Part shown: in pieces, positions 37,683 to 46,432 of the stretch
Position numbering within the stretch: the first letter of the stretch is position 1
Layout: every line of letters begins with the position of its first letter
Origin: Halomicronema sp. CCY15110
Lineage (GTDB): Bacteria > Cyanobacteriota > Cyanobacteriia > Phormidesmidales > Phormidesmidaceae
Length of the DNA stretch: 50,276 nucleotides
Assembly (NCBI RefSeq): GCF_016888165.1
Contig: NZ_JACSWC010000182.1
Location: forward strand, 1 to 50,276
Direction of reading: 5' to 3'
Position numbers and translations under genes: made by a program
The notes under the pieces: model-generated
Seen by the model: only the letters and a program-made list of their open reading frames with translations
Told to the model about the DNA's origin: nothing
Database searches by the model: none

Positions 37683-38028
37683 CGGTCAAATTCCTCCGTC
37701 AATGGAGACCGTACCTCAGTAATGAGTTTTGGGTAGCGCTTCACGTAGCGGTCTTCTCTATCGCCCGGATTCCAGGTAACAAAGGCATCAGGATAGTAGA
37801 AAAAGTCATCGGCATAATTGACCTTGACATTCCCCGAAAAAACTGGCGGTCGCTATTTCGTAAATGCAGATTGGTTTCCGTCAGCAAATTAATATTGCGG
37901 CGGCTGTGGTTGTCACAGCCCCCTGCCATTGCATAAACTAGGCCCTGCCGGTACTCGTGGCGAATGGCATTCTCCTGCTCCATCGCCAGATATTCTTGGG
38001 AGCTGAACTCGGCTGGAATTGCAACCAT
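37683..38028 (-). pseudogene. Frameshifted and truncated Uma2 (DUF820) endonuclease-like gene
   Basis: The start reads MVAIPAEFSSQEYLAMEQEN and on to RHEYRQGLVYAMAGG, a clear Uma2 N-terminus. The frame is lost at a TTTTTTCGGGG run (37833-37843). One base lower in the other frame the sequence resumes GNVKVNYADDFFYYPDAFV, then TEVRSPLTEEFDRG, and stops at 37683-37685. Uma2 proteins are usually about 190 residues; the C-terminal active-site part is missing. A single missing base explains the shift. Confidence 0.75.
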
Positions 38029-38143
38029 CGGTGCGATCGCCCCAGCGAGACATGACTGACTGTTCTTAATTTAGCGAACGCTGCGCGATCGCATCCCTCC
38101 TCAATAGAACCCGATCGCGCCTTCAGTGCCACCTTGCGCCGAA

Positions 38144-41100
38144 CTATGGTTTGTAAATCACCGTTGATGGCGGTGCGCCATTGTGAGCAATCTCGGCTTC
38201 CAGAGCGGCCCGTTTCAGTTTCGGCATGAACCAGCGACCAAACCGGGCATAGAGCGCCGGAATCACCAGCAAAGTCAGAGCGGTAGAGGTGAACAAACCG
38301 CCCAGCACCACGATCGCCAGCGGTTGCAGGATTTCGTTACCCGCCCCACTGGCGATCGCCAGTGGCAACATCCCGAGCGCTGAAGTCAGCGCCGTCATCA
38401 GAATGGCATTCACCCGCTCCAGAGAACCGTGGAACACCGCCTTCTTCAGGGGCAAGCCCTCAGCAAACTTGCGGTTGTAGTTGTCCACCAGCAGCAAGCC
38501 GTTGCGGACAGCGACCCCAAACAGGGTGATGAAGCCGATCAGAGAAGCCACTGACATCACCCCGCCTGTCAGCAAGATGGAGATAATGCCCCCCACCAGC
38601 GCTAGAGGAAGGTTAATCATAATTGCCACGGTCGCAGGCAGCGACTTAACGGAGAAAAACATCAGCACCGTAATGGCGATCGCCGCCAGGATGCTATACA
38701 TCAGCAGGTTGTTCGTCGCGTTTTGCTCTGATTCAAACTGGCCGCCGTACTGAATGAAGTAGCCATTGGGCAGTTGCACATTTTCCCGAATCTGGGCCTG
38801 AATGTCGCCCACGACGCTGCCTAAATCGCGATCGGCGACGTTCGCCGACACCACAATCAGGCGCGACACATCTTCTCGGTTGACCACGTTGGCTCCCATG
38901 CCGTAGCCGATATTCGCCACAGTTCCGAGTGCGACCAGATCACCCGTCGGGGTGGAAATGGGAATGGCGCTGATGGCATCCAGGCTGTTGCGGGCGGATT
39001 CCGGCAACGCCACGGTAACGTCAATCAACTGCTGATCTTCGGGCACCTGGGAGACGACGCGCCCGTTTAAGGCCGTTTCCACCACGTCGGAGATCTGGAC
39101 CATCGTCAAGCCGTAGCCTGCCGCCGCTTCCCGGTCGTACTGGATTTGCACCTGCCGAATGGGTAATTGCGGCTCCAGTTGCAAATCCACTACTCCGGCG
39201 ATCGGTTCGATGGTGTCGCGTACCTGCTCACCAATGCTCCGCAGTTCCGCCAGGTCGGGACCGAAGATTTTGATCGCGATCGCACTCCGCACCCCGGACA
39301 GCACTTCATCCATGCGGTGGGAGATGAACCCGCCGATATTGGGCGCAACCCCCGGCAGTTCTAGAAACGCCGCCCGCAGTTGCTGGACGCTGGCCTCTCG
39401 GTCTTTCAGGGCGGCGTCACTGAGTTCGATATCGACGTGGGCCATGTTCACCCCCGCCCCATCGGCATCACCAGGGGCGCGACCCGCCCGTACCTGTACC
39501 CACTCATAGAGGGGATTGTCTTTGAGGGAGTTCGCCAGAGCCTTGCCTGCGCCCAGGGTGATGTCCAGAGAAATGCCGGGGAACAGCACCATTGAGTTCA
39601 CCAGGGATTTCTCCTGAAACTCCGGCAGGAAGACGCGACCGAGGGCGGGTACCACGGCAGCCGAAGCGACCAGCGCCGCTAACGAGATCGCCAGGATGAG
39701 CTGCGGTGCCCGCATGGAAAATCCCAGCAGTGGACGGTAAATCCGTTCTGCCAGCCGTGATACAAAGGTGCCTTCCTGGGGCAAATTCTGATTCGTTAGC
39801 AGGATGGCACAGAGGGCAGGCGATAGCGTCATTGCCACTAGGGTCGAGGCCAAGATCGAGAACAGATAGGCCAACCCCATCGGCGCGAAGATGCGGCCCT
39901 CCACTCCAGTCAGGCTGAAGATGGGGGCAAACACCACGACGATAATCACCGTGGAGAAAATTACCGCCAGCCGTACCTGCACCGATGTGTCATACACCAC
40001 CTGAAAGGGGTGTTTAGGATGGCCCTGAGCCTGATTCGTGCGCAGACCGCGATAGCAATTTTCCATATCGACGATCGCGTCATCCACCACCGACCCGATC
40101 GCCACCACCAGTCCCCCCAAGGTCATGGTGTTGATGCCCAGGCCAAAGGCATTCATGAACAGCAAGCCGATCAGCAGAGACAGAGGAATGGCGCTGAGGG
40201 TGATGATGGCGGTGCGCCAGTTCATCAAAAACAGCAGCAAAATCACCGACACAATCACCACCCCCTGAAGCAGGGAGCCACTGACGTTGCGAATGGCGGC
40301 GTCAATAAAGTTGGCCTGCCGAAAGGTGCGGGTCACCTGCACATCAGGGGGAAAGGTGGATTGGAGGTCGGCAATGACAGCCTCTACCGCATTCGTCACC
40401 GTGGGCGTGTCCACTTCCGGCTGTTTATTGATCATCAACACCACCGCTGGCTGACCGTTCAGGCTAGCATCGCCCCGCTTTAAGGCGGCCCCAGTCTGCA
40501 CCATCGCCACGTCCCGCAGTAGAACTGGCTGACCGTCCTGCACCTTCACGACGGACTGCTGCAAGTCTTCGATGGACTGCATCTGACCCAGGCCGCGCAC
40601 CAGCAATTCTTGCCCACCGCCAATCAGGAAACCGCCGGGAGCACTGGCGTTGGCTCCGGTCGCCGCCGCCGTCACTTCATTAATTGAGACATTAAAATCC
40701 CGCAGCTTGGCCGGATCGATCAGCACCTGCTCCTGCCGCTCGTCGCCCCCATAAACCGTCACCTGGGACACCCCTGGCACCGAGAGAATCTGGTTCTTCA
40801 GGGTGACATCCACCAGGCGGCGCAACGCCATCAGATCGGTCTGTCCCTGCCCATCGACGGTGAAGGCGTATTGCAAGACGGTGCCCAACGGCGACACCAG
40901 GGGCGAAATTTCGGGCGGGTGGGCATTTTCGGGCAGTTGATTGGTGACCTGTTGCAATCGCTCCGTCACCGCCTGCCGCGCCTGGTAAATATCGGCGTTT
41001 TGGTCGAACACCACGCTGACCATCGACAGCCCGACTTTGGAAGACGATCGCACTGTGGTCACCCCCGGCAGGCCATTCACTGCACTTTCGATCGGCACAG

Positions 41101-41308
41101 TGATTTGGGTTTCCACTTCTTCCGGGGCTAACCCGACCGCTTCCACCTGCACATCCACTTGGGGCGGGGCGAAGGGCGGAAACACATCCAGCGGCATTTG
41201 AGTGACGCTAAAGACGCCCCAAATGGTGACAGCGATCGCCCCTGCCACGATGAACCACCGCTGAGCAATGGAATTTTTGAGAATTTGATTGAGAACTGCG
41301 TTCAGCAT
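38144..41308 (-). CDS. HME-RND efflux pump inner-membrane protein (CusA/CzcA-like)
   Basis: A 1054-residue proton-driven cation exporter, likely trimeric in the inner membrane. N-terminal helix and porter pattern NQILKNSIAQRWFIVAGAI, PLDVFPPFAPPQVDVQ. The proton-relay acids lie in GGLVVAIGSVVDDAIVDMEN of helix 4. The second half repeats the fold (NGYFIQYGGQFESE, MINLPLALVGGIISI). The HME subfamily exports Cu+, Ag+, Ni2+, Co2+ or Zn2+; the ion cannot be settled here. The adaptor-like gene lies 306 bases upstream on the same strand, with repeats between. A two-component system lies on the opposite strand. Confidence 0.92.
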   Translation of the reverse strand: MLNAVLNQILKNSIAQRWFIVAGAIAVTIWGVFSVTQMPLDVFPPFAPPQVDVQVEAVGLAPEEVETQITVPIESAVNGLPGVTTVRSSSKVGLSMVSVVFDQNADIYQARQAVTERLQQVTNQLPENAHPPEISPLVSPLGTVLQYAFTVDGQGQTDLMALRRLVDVTLKNQILSVPGVSQVTVYGGDERQEQVLIDPAKLRDFNVSINEVTAAATGANASAPGGFLIGGGQELLVRGLGQMQSIEDLQQSVVKVQDGQPVLLRDVAMVQTGAALKRGDASLNGQPAVVLMINKQPEVDTPTVTNAVEAVIADLQSTFPPDVQVTRTFRQANFIDAAIRNVSGSLLQGVVIVSVILLLFLMNWRTAIITLSAIPLSLLIGLLFMNAFGLGINTMTLGGLVVAIGSVVDDAIVDMENCYRGLRTNQAQGHPKHPFQVVYDTSVQVRLAVIFSTVIIVVVFAPIFSLTGVEGRIFAPMGLAYLFSILASTLVAMTLSPALCAILLTNQNLPQEGTFVSRLAERIYRPLLGFSMRAPQLILAISLAALVASAAVVPALGRVFLPEFQEKSLVNSMVLFPGISLDITLGAGKALANSLKDNPLYEWVQVRAGRAPGDADGAGVNMAHVDIELSDAALKDREASVQQLRAAFLELPGVAPNIGGFISHRMDEVLSGVRSAIAIKIFGPDLAELRSIGEQVRDTIEPIAGVVDLQLEPQLPIRQVQIQYDREAAAGYGLTMVQISDVVETALNGRVVSQVPEDQQLIDVTVALPESARNSLDAISAIPISTPTGDLVALGTVANIGYGMGANVVNREDVSRLIVVSANVADRDLGSVVGDIQAQIRENVQLPNGYFIQYGGQFESEQNATNNLLMYSILAAIAITVLMFFSVKSLPATVAIMINLPLALVGGIISILLTGGVMSVASLIGFITLFGVAVRNGLLLVDNYNRKFAEGLPLKKAVFHGSLERVNAILMTALTSALGMLPLAIASGAGNEILQPLAIVVLGGLFTSTALTLLVIPALYARFGRWFMPKLKRAALEAEIAHNGAPPSTVIYKP

Positions 41309-41380
41309 CTATCGGGAAGTCCTAACTGCTGGCTGAATTTCACGCATCCAGGTGTAAACGTAGAGTTGTGACATGTGGGT

Positions 41381-41457
41381 AACCTCACCGCCTGCGGCAC
41401 CTCTACTTGGCAAGGAGAGGTTTATACACACTCCGGTCTCCGGTTCTTCTCCTTGCC
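41381..41457 (-). repeat. Dispersed hairpin repeat, copy B
   Basis: Reverse complement of the repeat at 66-150 over most of its length, including CCTCACCGCCTGCGGCACCTCT. It lies between the pump gene and the adaptor gene. Confidence 0.7.
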
Positions 41458-41509
41458 TTTGGCGAAGCCTGCCCAGAGTGCTTAGGAGAGGTTTATACAC
41501 ACTCCGGTC
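41413..41509. repeat. Pair of 26-base direct repeats
   Basis: The block AGGAGAGG-TTTATACACACTCCGGTC occurs at 41413-41438 and again at 41484-41509, both in the gap between the adaptor and pump genes. Confidence 0.8.
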
Positions 41510-41543
41510 ACCTAGCCTCTCCTTAGTAAGGAGAGGCTAGGTG
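41509..41543 (+). terminator. Perfect 16-bp hairpin followed by T-run
   Basis: CACCTAGCCTCTCCTT - AGT - AAGGAGAGGCTAGGTG, then AGGTTTTT on the plus strand. Shape suits a terminator, but no plus-strand gene is in front; it may be part of the dispersed repeat family, and could also end minus-strand transcripts from the adaptor gene without a U-tract. Confidence 0.5.
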
Positions 41544-41614
41544 AGGTTTTTCCGCTCATGCCAAACTCTAGTTTTTAACCTAGACGGGGCTTAGAGGTCT
41601 TGAGAGCAGAGGCT

Positions 41615-42232
41615 CTACTTTTTGCGCGTCAAAACGACTGCCCCAACGGCCAAGCCAACGCCGCCGCCAATCACCGCCAATAGCAACCTTGGAAAGCCAC
41701 CAGAGGCTTCAGTCGTTTCAGCGGTGGCCTCAGCCACCTCGCTCGATTCCGTCTCAGTCTCCGCTGCCACAGACGCTTCAGCGGGAACTTCACTCGTCGT
41801 CGTTGCAACCGCTGCCGGTTCAGCTTCAGCCGTTTGCGTCTTGCGGGACTCGGCATAAAGCGACAGACTACCCTGAGTCACGAGTTGCTCACCCACCGAC
41901 AGCCCTTCGAGAATTTCGACCATTTCGCCAACCATAGCCCCAGCGGTGACGGGCACAGGCTCATAGAAGTTTTCATACAGCACAAAGACCAGTTGGCGAT
42001 CGCCATCCTCCACCAACGCCGACACGGGAATCATCACAGCCCCGCTACCGTCGACTTCGATGGGGCTGACTTGAATACCCAGTAGGGGGTCGGTTTCGGC
42101 ATTGACCTCAACGCGATCCACACCGCCTTCGGCCTGAAACTCATCGCCATGACCGACGTGGGCCAGGGCAGCGGGCGTACTTAGGGCAAGGCTCAACGCC
42201 AGAACGGAAGTCAATAGCGGTAAGTGCTTCAT
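41615..42232 (-). CDS. Reduced periplasmic adaptor-like protein of the RND metal pump
   Basis: 205 residues. A signal peptide (MKHLPLLTSVLALSLALSTP, AALA) is followed by HVGHGDEFQAEGG, a short metal-liking stretch. Then comes a domain resembling the C-terminal membrane-proximal part of CusB/CzcB adaptors: VMIPVSALVEDGDRQLVFVL, YEPVPVTAGAMVGEMVEIL, LSVGEQLVTQGSLSLYAES. The hairpin and lipoyl domains of full adaptors are absent. A long Ala/Glu/Thr linker and a single helix with RKK tail anchor the C-terminus. AGGAGG precedes ATG 42232. Fits an accessory of the pump; whether it alone serves as adaptor is open. Confidence 0.75.
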   Translation of the reverse strand: MKHLPLLTSVLALSLALSTPAALAHVGHGDEFQAEGGVDRVEVNAETDPLLGIQVSPIEVDGSGAVMIPVSALVEDGDRQLVFVLYENFYEPVPVTAGAMVGEMVEILEGLSVGEQLVTQGSLSLYAESRKTQTAEAEPAAVATTTSEVPAEASVAAETETESSEVAEATAETTEASGGFPRLLLAVIGGGVGLAVGAVVLTRKK

Positions 42233-42294
42233 GGGATCCTCCTCACAGGTGCAACAGCGCGCCGCAAAATCCCCAACAGGGTGCCATAAAACCG

Positions 42295-42311
42295 ATGAAA
42301 TCCAGGTGAAA
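42295..42311 (-). promoter_or_regulatory. Operator-like direct repeat upstream of the adaptor gene
   Basis: On the minus strand TTTCAC-N5-TTTCAT, the half-sites 11 bases apart, 63 bases before the adaptor start. It differs by one base from the site at 42988-43004. The N5 spacers are also close (CTGGA versus CTGGT). Confidence 0.65.
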
Positions 42312-42486
42312 TTTACGGAACCCTTCTCACGGCTAGAGCGACTGAGGGTGTGCCAAAATATGGGGGACTTTTCGGAGTATGTTTGACCACTGGGCTAGCC
42401 GCAGAGGAGGCGTTTATACAACCGAGGTTGAGGGCAGATGTCATTCAAGATGAAATGCGGCAAGTGCGAATTTGAGAACAACGATA

Positions 42487-42735
42487 ATGATCGAAGGATT
42501 TGAGTTGACGGAACATGCTCGCTATCAGATTCAAGATCGGGCTATTCAACTTGCCTGGATAGAAATAACCCTCTCCAATCCTCAAAGAATACTCCTGCTA
42601 GCGGATGTTCATGGCAACACCCACTATCTCAAGCAAATTCCTGATTTTGGGAATCGATGGCTTCGGGCCATCGTCAACCCAAACGTTACCCCGAAACGAG
42701 TCATCACAGTCTTTTTTGATCGGAGAGTGAAATGA
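42487..42735 (+). CDS. DUF4258 family protein, toxin-like
   Basis: An 82-residue protein, MIEGFELTEHARYQIQDRAI. HARYQIQDRAI is typical of DUF4258, a RelE-like fold found beside DUF2283 or other antitoxin-like genes. ATG 42487 is used; a TTG 15 bases before is not needed. The C-terminal part, RWLRAIVNPNVTPKRVITVFFD, matches the strands of that family. The stop overlaps the next start by four bases (ATGA). Toxic activity is unproven. Confidence 0.75.
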   Translation: MIEGFELTEHARYQIQDRAIQLAWIEITLSNPQRILLLADVHGNTHYLKQIPDFGNRWLRAIVNPNVTPKRVITVFFDRRVK

Positions 42736-42935
42736 AACTAGTTGTCCACAAGGAAGACGATGCGTTATATCTCCGTTTGGACGAAACACCAATTGTTGAA
42801 TCGGAAGAAGTCAGCGATGGCATCATTCTGGACTATAACGCTGAAGGCAAGGTGGTCGGCATTGAAGTGCTTTATGTCAGTCAGCGCAGTCCCAATTCCT
42901 GGCAGCAAATTTTGCTGCAAACGACGCCTGGATAG
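42732..42935 (+). CDS. DUF2283 family protein, putative antitoxin partner
   Basis: A 67-residue protein beginning MKLVVHKEDDALYLRLDETP, the DUF2283 pattern, and continuing VSDGIILDYNAEGKVVGIEVL, which is diagnostic. Overlap of four bases with the DUF4258 gene suggests translational coupling. DUF4258-DUF2283 pairs are widespread in cyanobacterial genomes and behave like toxin-antitoxin candidates by arrangement. Function is inferred. Confidence 0.8.
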   Translation: MKLVVHKEDDALYLRLDETPIVESEEVSDGIILDYNAEGKVVGIEVLYVSQRSPNSWQQILLQTTPG

Positions 42936-42987
42936 GTACAACAGGGCATTATCCCACCTCTCGTTAGCAGGCATTGACCGACTCTAG

Positions 42988-43025
42988 ATGAAAACCAGAT
43001 GAAACGGCAGCGACTCCGGTAGAAT
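42988..43025 (+). promoter_or_regulatory. Operator and -10 element of the response regulator gene
   Basis: ATGAAA-N5-ATGAAA at 42988-43004 (TTTCAT-N5-TTTCAT on the other strand) is followed 15 bases later by TAGAAT (43020-43025), a good -10. A direct repeat in place of a -35 element fits activation by an OmpR-type regulator. The start codon is at 43054. Confidence 0.65.
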
Positions 43026-43053
43026 CGGCTTCGTGGTGGATAGCTACGGTGCC

Positions 43054-43749
43054 ATGCGCGTTCTATTAGTGGAAGACGAAGAAGATTTGGGACAGGCGAT
43101 CAAGCAAGTACTGATCGGTGAAAAGTACGTGGTGGATTGGGTCACCGATGGGGCACAAGCCTGGTACTGCCTAGAAAATCAGTGGGCCGACTACACCGTG
43201 GCAATTTTTGACTGGTTGCTGCCGGAAATGTCCGGTCTGGAGCTATGCCAGCGGCTGCGATCGCGCCAAAACCCCCTCCCCGTCCTCATGCTCACCGCGT
43301 TGGGACAACCGGAAAACCGTATTGCTGGACTGGATGCCGGGGCTGACGACTATCTGGTGAAACCCTTCATCATGGAGGAACTGCTGGCCCGATTGCGCGC
43401 CTTGCAGCGGCGATCGCCCCAACTCAAACCCCAGCGGTTGACCATAGGAGCCTTTACCCTGGACGATGCCAATACTCGGCTTAAGGTTACGCTACCGGAC
43501 CAACCTGTCCAAGAGATTCCCCTTACTCTCAAGGAGTTTCAGGTGTTGGCTTACCTGATGGAGAATTGCGATCGCATCATTCCCGGTAGCAAACTGCGTT
43601 CCCAACTGTGGGACATCGACGACGAACCCGTCAGCAACGTGGTCGCTGCCCAGATGCGCCTACTGCGCCGCAAGTTTGCCCGCTACGACTGTGACTGCCC
43701 TATTGAAACTGTACCGGGACAAGGGTATCGCTTTCGGGTAACGCGATGA
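43054..43749 (+). CDS. OmpR-family response regulator (RppA/NrsR/CopR-like)
   Basis: 231 residues. Receiver domain MRVLLVEDEEDLGQAIKQVL with acidic pocket and phosphoacceptor Asp53 in FDWLLPEMSG, the switch residues in LMLTALG, and Lys in DYLVKPF. The C-terminal winged helix (from ~130) contains LTLKEFQVLAYLMENC, the recognition helix region VSNVVAAQMRLLRRKF and the wing ETVPGQGYRFRV. It overlaps the kinase gene by four bases. ATG 43054 is chosen over a GTG at 43033. The promoter carries the repeat described at 42988. By neighbours it is a metal-responsive regulator. Confidence 0.9.
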   Translation: MRVLLVEDEEDLGQAIKQVLIGEKYVVDWVTDGAQAWYCLENQWADYTVAIFDWLLPEMSGLELCQRLRSRQNPLPVLMLTALGQPENRIAGLDAGADDYLVKPFIMEELLARLRALQRRSPQLKPQRLTIGAFTLDDANTRLKVTLPDQPVQEIPLTLKEFQVLAYLMENCDRIIPGSKLRSQLWDIDDEPVSNVVAAQMRLLRRKFARYDCDCPIETVPGQGYRFRVTR

Positions 43750-45140
43750 ACAGCCAGCAGCTCTTTCGCCGCAGTCGCCTGCAATTAGCCACCTGGTATG
43801 CCCTCGTCATGGGGGGCATTTTGAGCCTGTCGGGGTTCGGTATGGCGCGGGCGCTGGTGCAGTCTAACTGGGTGGCCCTGGAACGCGAAATTGAATCCAC
43901 CGCAGGCACCCTCCACGACAGTCTGGAGCCGATCTTGCCCCCCTCCAAAGATCCGACCACTGTGTTACAGCAAATCTTTCCCGACCTCTGCATTGCCGAG
44001 CAGCCCTGTGAGCCAAGTTCCACCCTGATTCAGCGTCACACGTTGGGGATTAGCGATCGCACCACCTACTATATTCGGGTGTTTGACGATCAAGGCAACC
44101 TGCTGGCCTATTCGCCCAATCAGCCACAGCCGCTGCCTACTACCCTCAATCCCGCCCCCTGGCAAACCCTGCAAACTGAAGACGGTAGCCGCTATCAGCA
44201 GTTCACTACCATTCTGCACAGCGCGGCCCACACCCACGCTCCCAGTGATGTTCCCCATGAGCATCCTGCCTGGGGCTATCTTCAAGTCGGCCGCACCCTG
44301 GCCCCCTTTGATGCCGAACTCCAGCGGTTGCGGTGGATTCTCTTCGGTAGCTTGCCCCTGGCATTAGGATTGATTGCGATCGCGAGTTGGGGACTATCGG
44401 GTCTGGCTATGCAGCCGATCTATCAGTCCTACCAGCGCCAGCAGCAATTTACCGCTGATGTGGCCCATGAATTGCGATCTCCCCTCGCTAGCTTACTCGC
44501 CACAGTGGAAGCGATTCTCCGCCTGCCCCCAGAACAAACGGCACAAGTACCCGTGTTGCTGAATACCGTGGAACGTCAGGGGCGTCGCCTCAGCCAACTG
44601 GTGGCCGACCTGCTACTGCTCACCAGCCTGGAACAAAACACCACCGTCAAACCGACTCACCCCTGTTGCTTAAACGATATTGTGGCCGACTTAACCGAGG
44701 AATTGGCGGAGCTAGCTGCTGCAACGGATATCCATCTCAGCCACCACATTCCCGATGCTGAAATCTCTGTGATGGGGAACGAATCTCAGCTTTATCGTCT
44801 GGTGTTAAACCTGATCGCCAATGCGATTCAATACACGCCTTCGGGCGGTGCAGTCGTCGTGAGTCTGGCAGCCCACGATCGCATCGCCACCATGACTGTG
44901 AAAGATACCGGGATCGGCATTCCGATCGAGGAGCAAAGTCGCATTTTTGAGCGCTTCTATCGGGTCAACAGCGATCGCTCCCGCAAGACGGGGGGAACGG
45001 GCTTAGGGCTCGCCATTGCTCAAGCGATCACCCAGCGGCATCACGGGCAACTTGCTCTTGCAAGTGAAATTGGGCGCGGCAGTGTATTCACGCTTTCGTT
45101 GCCCTATATGCCACTTCAAAACCTCAATGCGGTAGCTTGA
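43746..45140 (+). CDS. Metal-sensing-type sensor histidine kinase (RppB/NrsS/CopS-like)
   Basis: 464 residues. Membrane helix 1 is near 14-36 (LATWYALVMGGILSLSGFG), then a periplasmic sensor of about 150 residues, then helix 2 (RWILFGSLPLALGLIAIASW). The sensor includes HSAAHTHAPSDVPHEHP and a Cys pair (DLCIAEQPCE), plausible metal ligands. The kinase core shows HisKA FTADVAHELRSPL with His241, N box NLIANAIQY, and G boxes DTGIGIP and GGTGLGLAIA. It partners the regulator upstream and probably senses the metal exported by the adjacent pump. Confidence 0.9.
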   Translation: MNSQQLFRRSRLQLATWYALVMGGILSLSGFGMARALVQSNWVALEREIESTAGTLHDSLEPILPPSKDPTTVLQQIFPDLCIAEQPCEPSSTLIQRHTLGISDRTTYYIRVFDDQGNLLAYSPNQPQPLPTTLNPAPWQTLQTEDGSRYQQFTTILHSAAHTHAPSDVPHEHPAWGYLQVGRTLAPFDAELQRLRWILFGSLPLALGLIAIASWGLSGLAMQPIYQSYQRQQQFTADVAHELRSPLASLLATVEAILRLPPEQTAQVPVLLNTVERQGRRLSQLVADLLLLTSLEQNTTVKPTHPCCLNDIVADLTEELAELAAATDIHLSHHIPDAEISVMGNESQLYRLVLNLIANAIQYTPSGGAVVVSLAAHDRIATMTVKDTGIGIPIEEQSRIFERFYRVNSDRSRKTGGTGLGLAIAQAITQRHHGQLALASEIGRGSVFTLSLPYMPLQNLNAVA

Positions 45141-45200
45141 CGCGTCATCTTTCAGTCCTCCAAAGATTGTTGGCTGGTAACGCAGAAGCCCAGAAAGGAA

Positions 45201-46337
45201 TCAGGCAATTCGTTGGCCCTGGCTGAAGACAGCGGTAAGGCGGGGGGTGACGCCATCGTGGTGAACGGTGATAAAGTCCGCTCGTTTGCCGATTTCCAGA
45301 CTGCCGCGATCGCCCGCTAAACCAATGACCTCGGCGGGATTCAGGGTGAACAACCGCGCCACTTTGGACAAGGGCTGATGCTGCTGTGCCGCTACCAAAA
45401 ACATGGCCTGCACCAAGCTTTGGGGGACGTAGTCCGAGGAAATGACATCCACCAGACCCTGATCGATCAACTCCATTGCCGACACGTTGCCAGAATGGGA
45501 CCCCTCCAAAATCAAGTTCGGGGCTCCCATTAACACTCGCAAACCATGGGCCTGAGCCGCCTGAGCCGCATCTAGCGTGGTAGGAAATTCAGCCATGCGG
45601 GCTCCTGCTGCTGCTGCCATTTGCACATGCTCCACAGTAGTGTCGTCGTGGCTAGCGAGACAAACCTGGTGCGATCGCGCTAGCTCTACCAATTTTTGGT
45701 GGTTATCGACGGCGTAGCGCTGTTGGTCGTCGCAGCGATCGCGAATGAACTGCTCCATTTCCACATCGGTGACGCCGTGCTTGCCCTGGTAATACTCTTT
45801 GTATTTGTGGAGTTGGGCGAACTGCCGCTGTCCGGGCGTGTGATCCATGAGGGAAATCAGTCGCAACCGGGGATGGGTGACATAGTTAGCCATTACCTCA
45901 TGCACTTGCTCGTAGCCCAACTCGCAACGCAGGTGCAGATAGTGATCCACCATCAGTCTGCCCGCTGTGCGCCCCTGATCGATGGCCTGAATCATCGGGT
46001 CGAACTGGGTCATGCGCAGCGATGCGGGGTTGAAGTCCCCCACCGCGATCGCATCGCAAACCGTGGTGATACCCGCCGCCGCAAGGTCGCGATCGTGATG
46101 TACCACGGCCATCTCAATCGGCCACTGCACTTGGGGACGCGGCGACAGCCGTTGCTCAAAATTATCCGTGTGCAACTCCACCAACCCTGGCAGCAGATAT
46201 TGCCCTGCACCATCCTGTCCCTGGGCAACCACCCCCGGTTGAATGTCGGCAATCCGACCATTACTCACGGTCAAGGTGCCCAGCAATTCGCGATCGCGCA
46301 GCTGCAACCAATAATTGGTGTATACCTGCTCTGCCAT
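45201..46337 (-). CDS. phnM: PhnM, alpha-D-ribose 1-methylphosphonate 5-triphosphate diphosphatase
   Basis: An amidohydrolase-superfamily enzyme that removes pyrophosphate in the C-P lyase pathway. Family marks are LPGLVELHTDNFEQ (metal-binding H and the family-specific HTDN), AVVHHDRDLAAAGITT, LISLMDHTPGQRQF, SHDDTTVEHVQMAAAAGA, MGAPNLILEGSHSGN and the C-terminal GSLEIGKRADFITV. Length 378 from ATG 46337. In-frame ATGs at 46367 and 46415 are possible starts. It closes a phnC-D-E-TSUP-phnM operon. The rest of the C-P lyase core (PhnG-L) is not in the window. Confidence 0.9.
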   Translation of the reverse strand: MAEQVYTNYWLQLRDRELLGTLTVSNGRIADIQPGVVAQGQDGAGQYLLPGLVELHTDNFEQRLSPRPQVQWPIEMAVVHHDRDLAAAGITTVCDAIAVGDFNPASLRMTQFDPMIQAIDQGRTAGRLMVDHYLHLRCELGYEQVHEVMANYVTHPRLRLISLMDHTPGQRQFAQLHKYKEYYQGKHGVTDVEMEQFIRDRCDDQQRYAVDNHQKLVELARSHQVCLASHDDTTVEHVQMAAAAGARMAEFPTTLDAAQAAQAHGLRVLMGAPNLILEGSHSGNVSAMELIDQGLVDVISSDYVPQSLVQAMFLVAAQQHQPLSKVARLFTLNPAEVIGLAGDRGSLEIGKRADFITVHHDGVTPRLTAVFSQGQRIA

Positions 46338-46432
46338 CTCAAGCGTATTCCCCGTAGCTGTTCCCATTCTCCAAGCTTCGACGGCAGTCCTGCCCCTTAG
46401 CCCCCTTGCTCCCATCACCTTCCAAACCGACC

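Noticed and set aside
37604-37936. Plus-strand 110-codon frame
   Set aside because: Antisense to the Uma2 remnant, whose protein pattern is clear.
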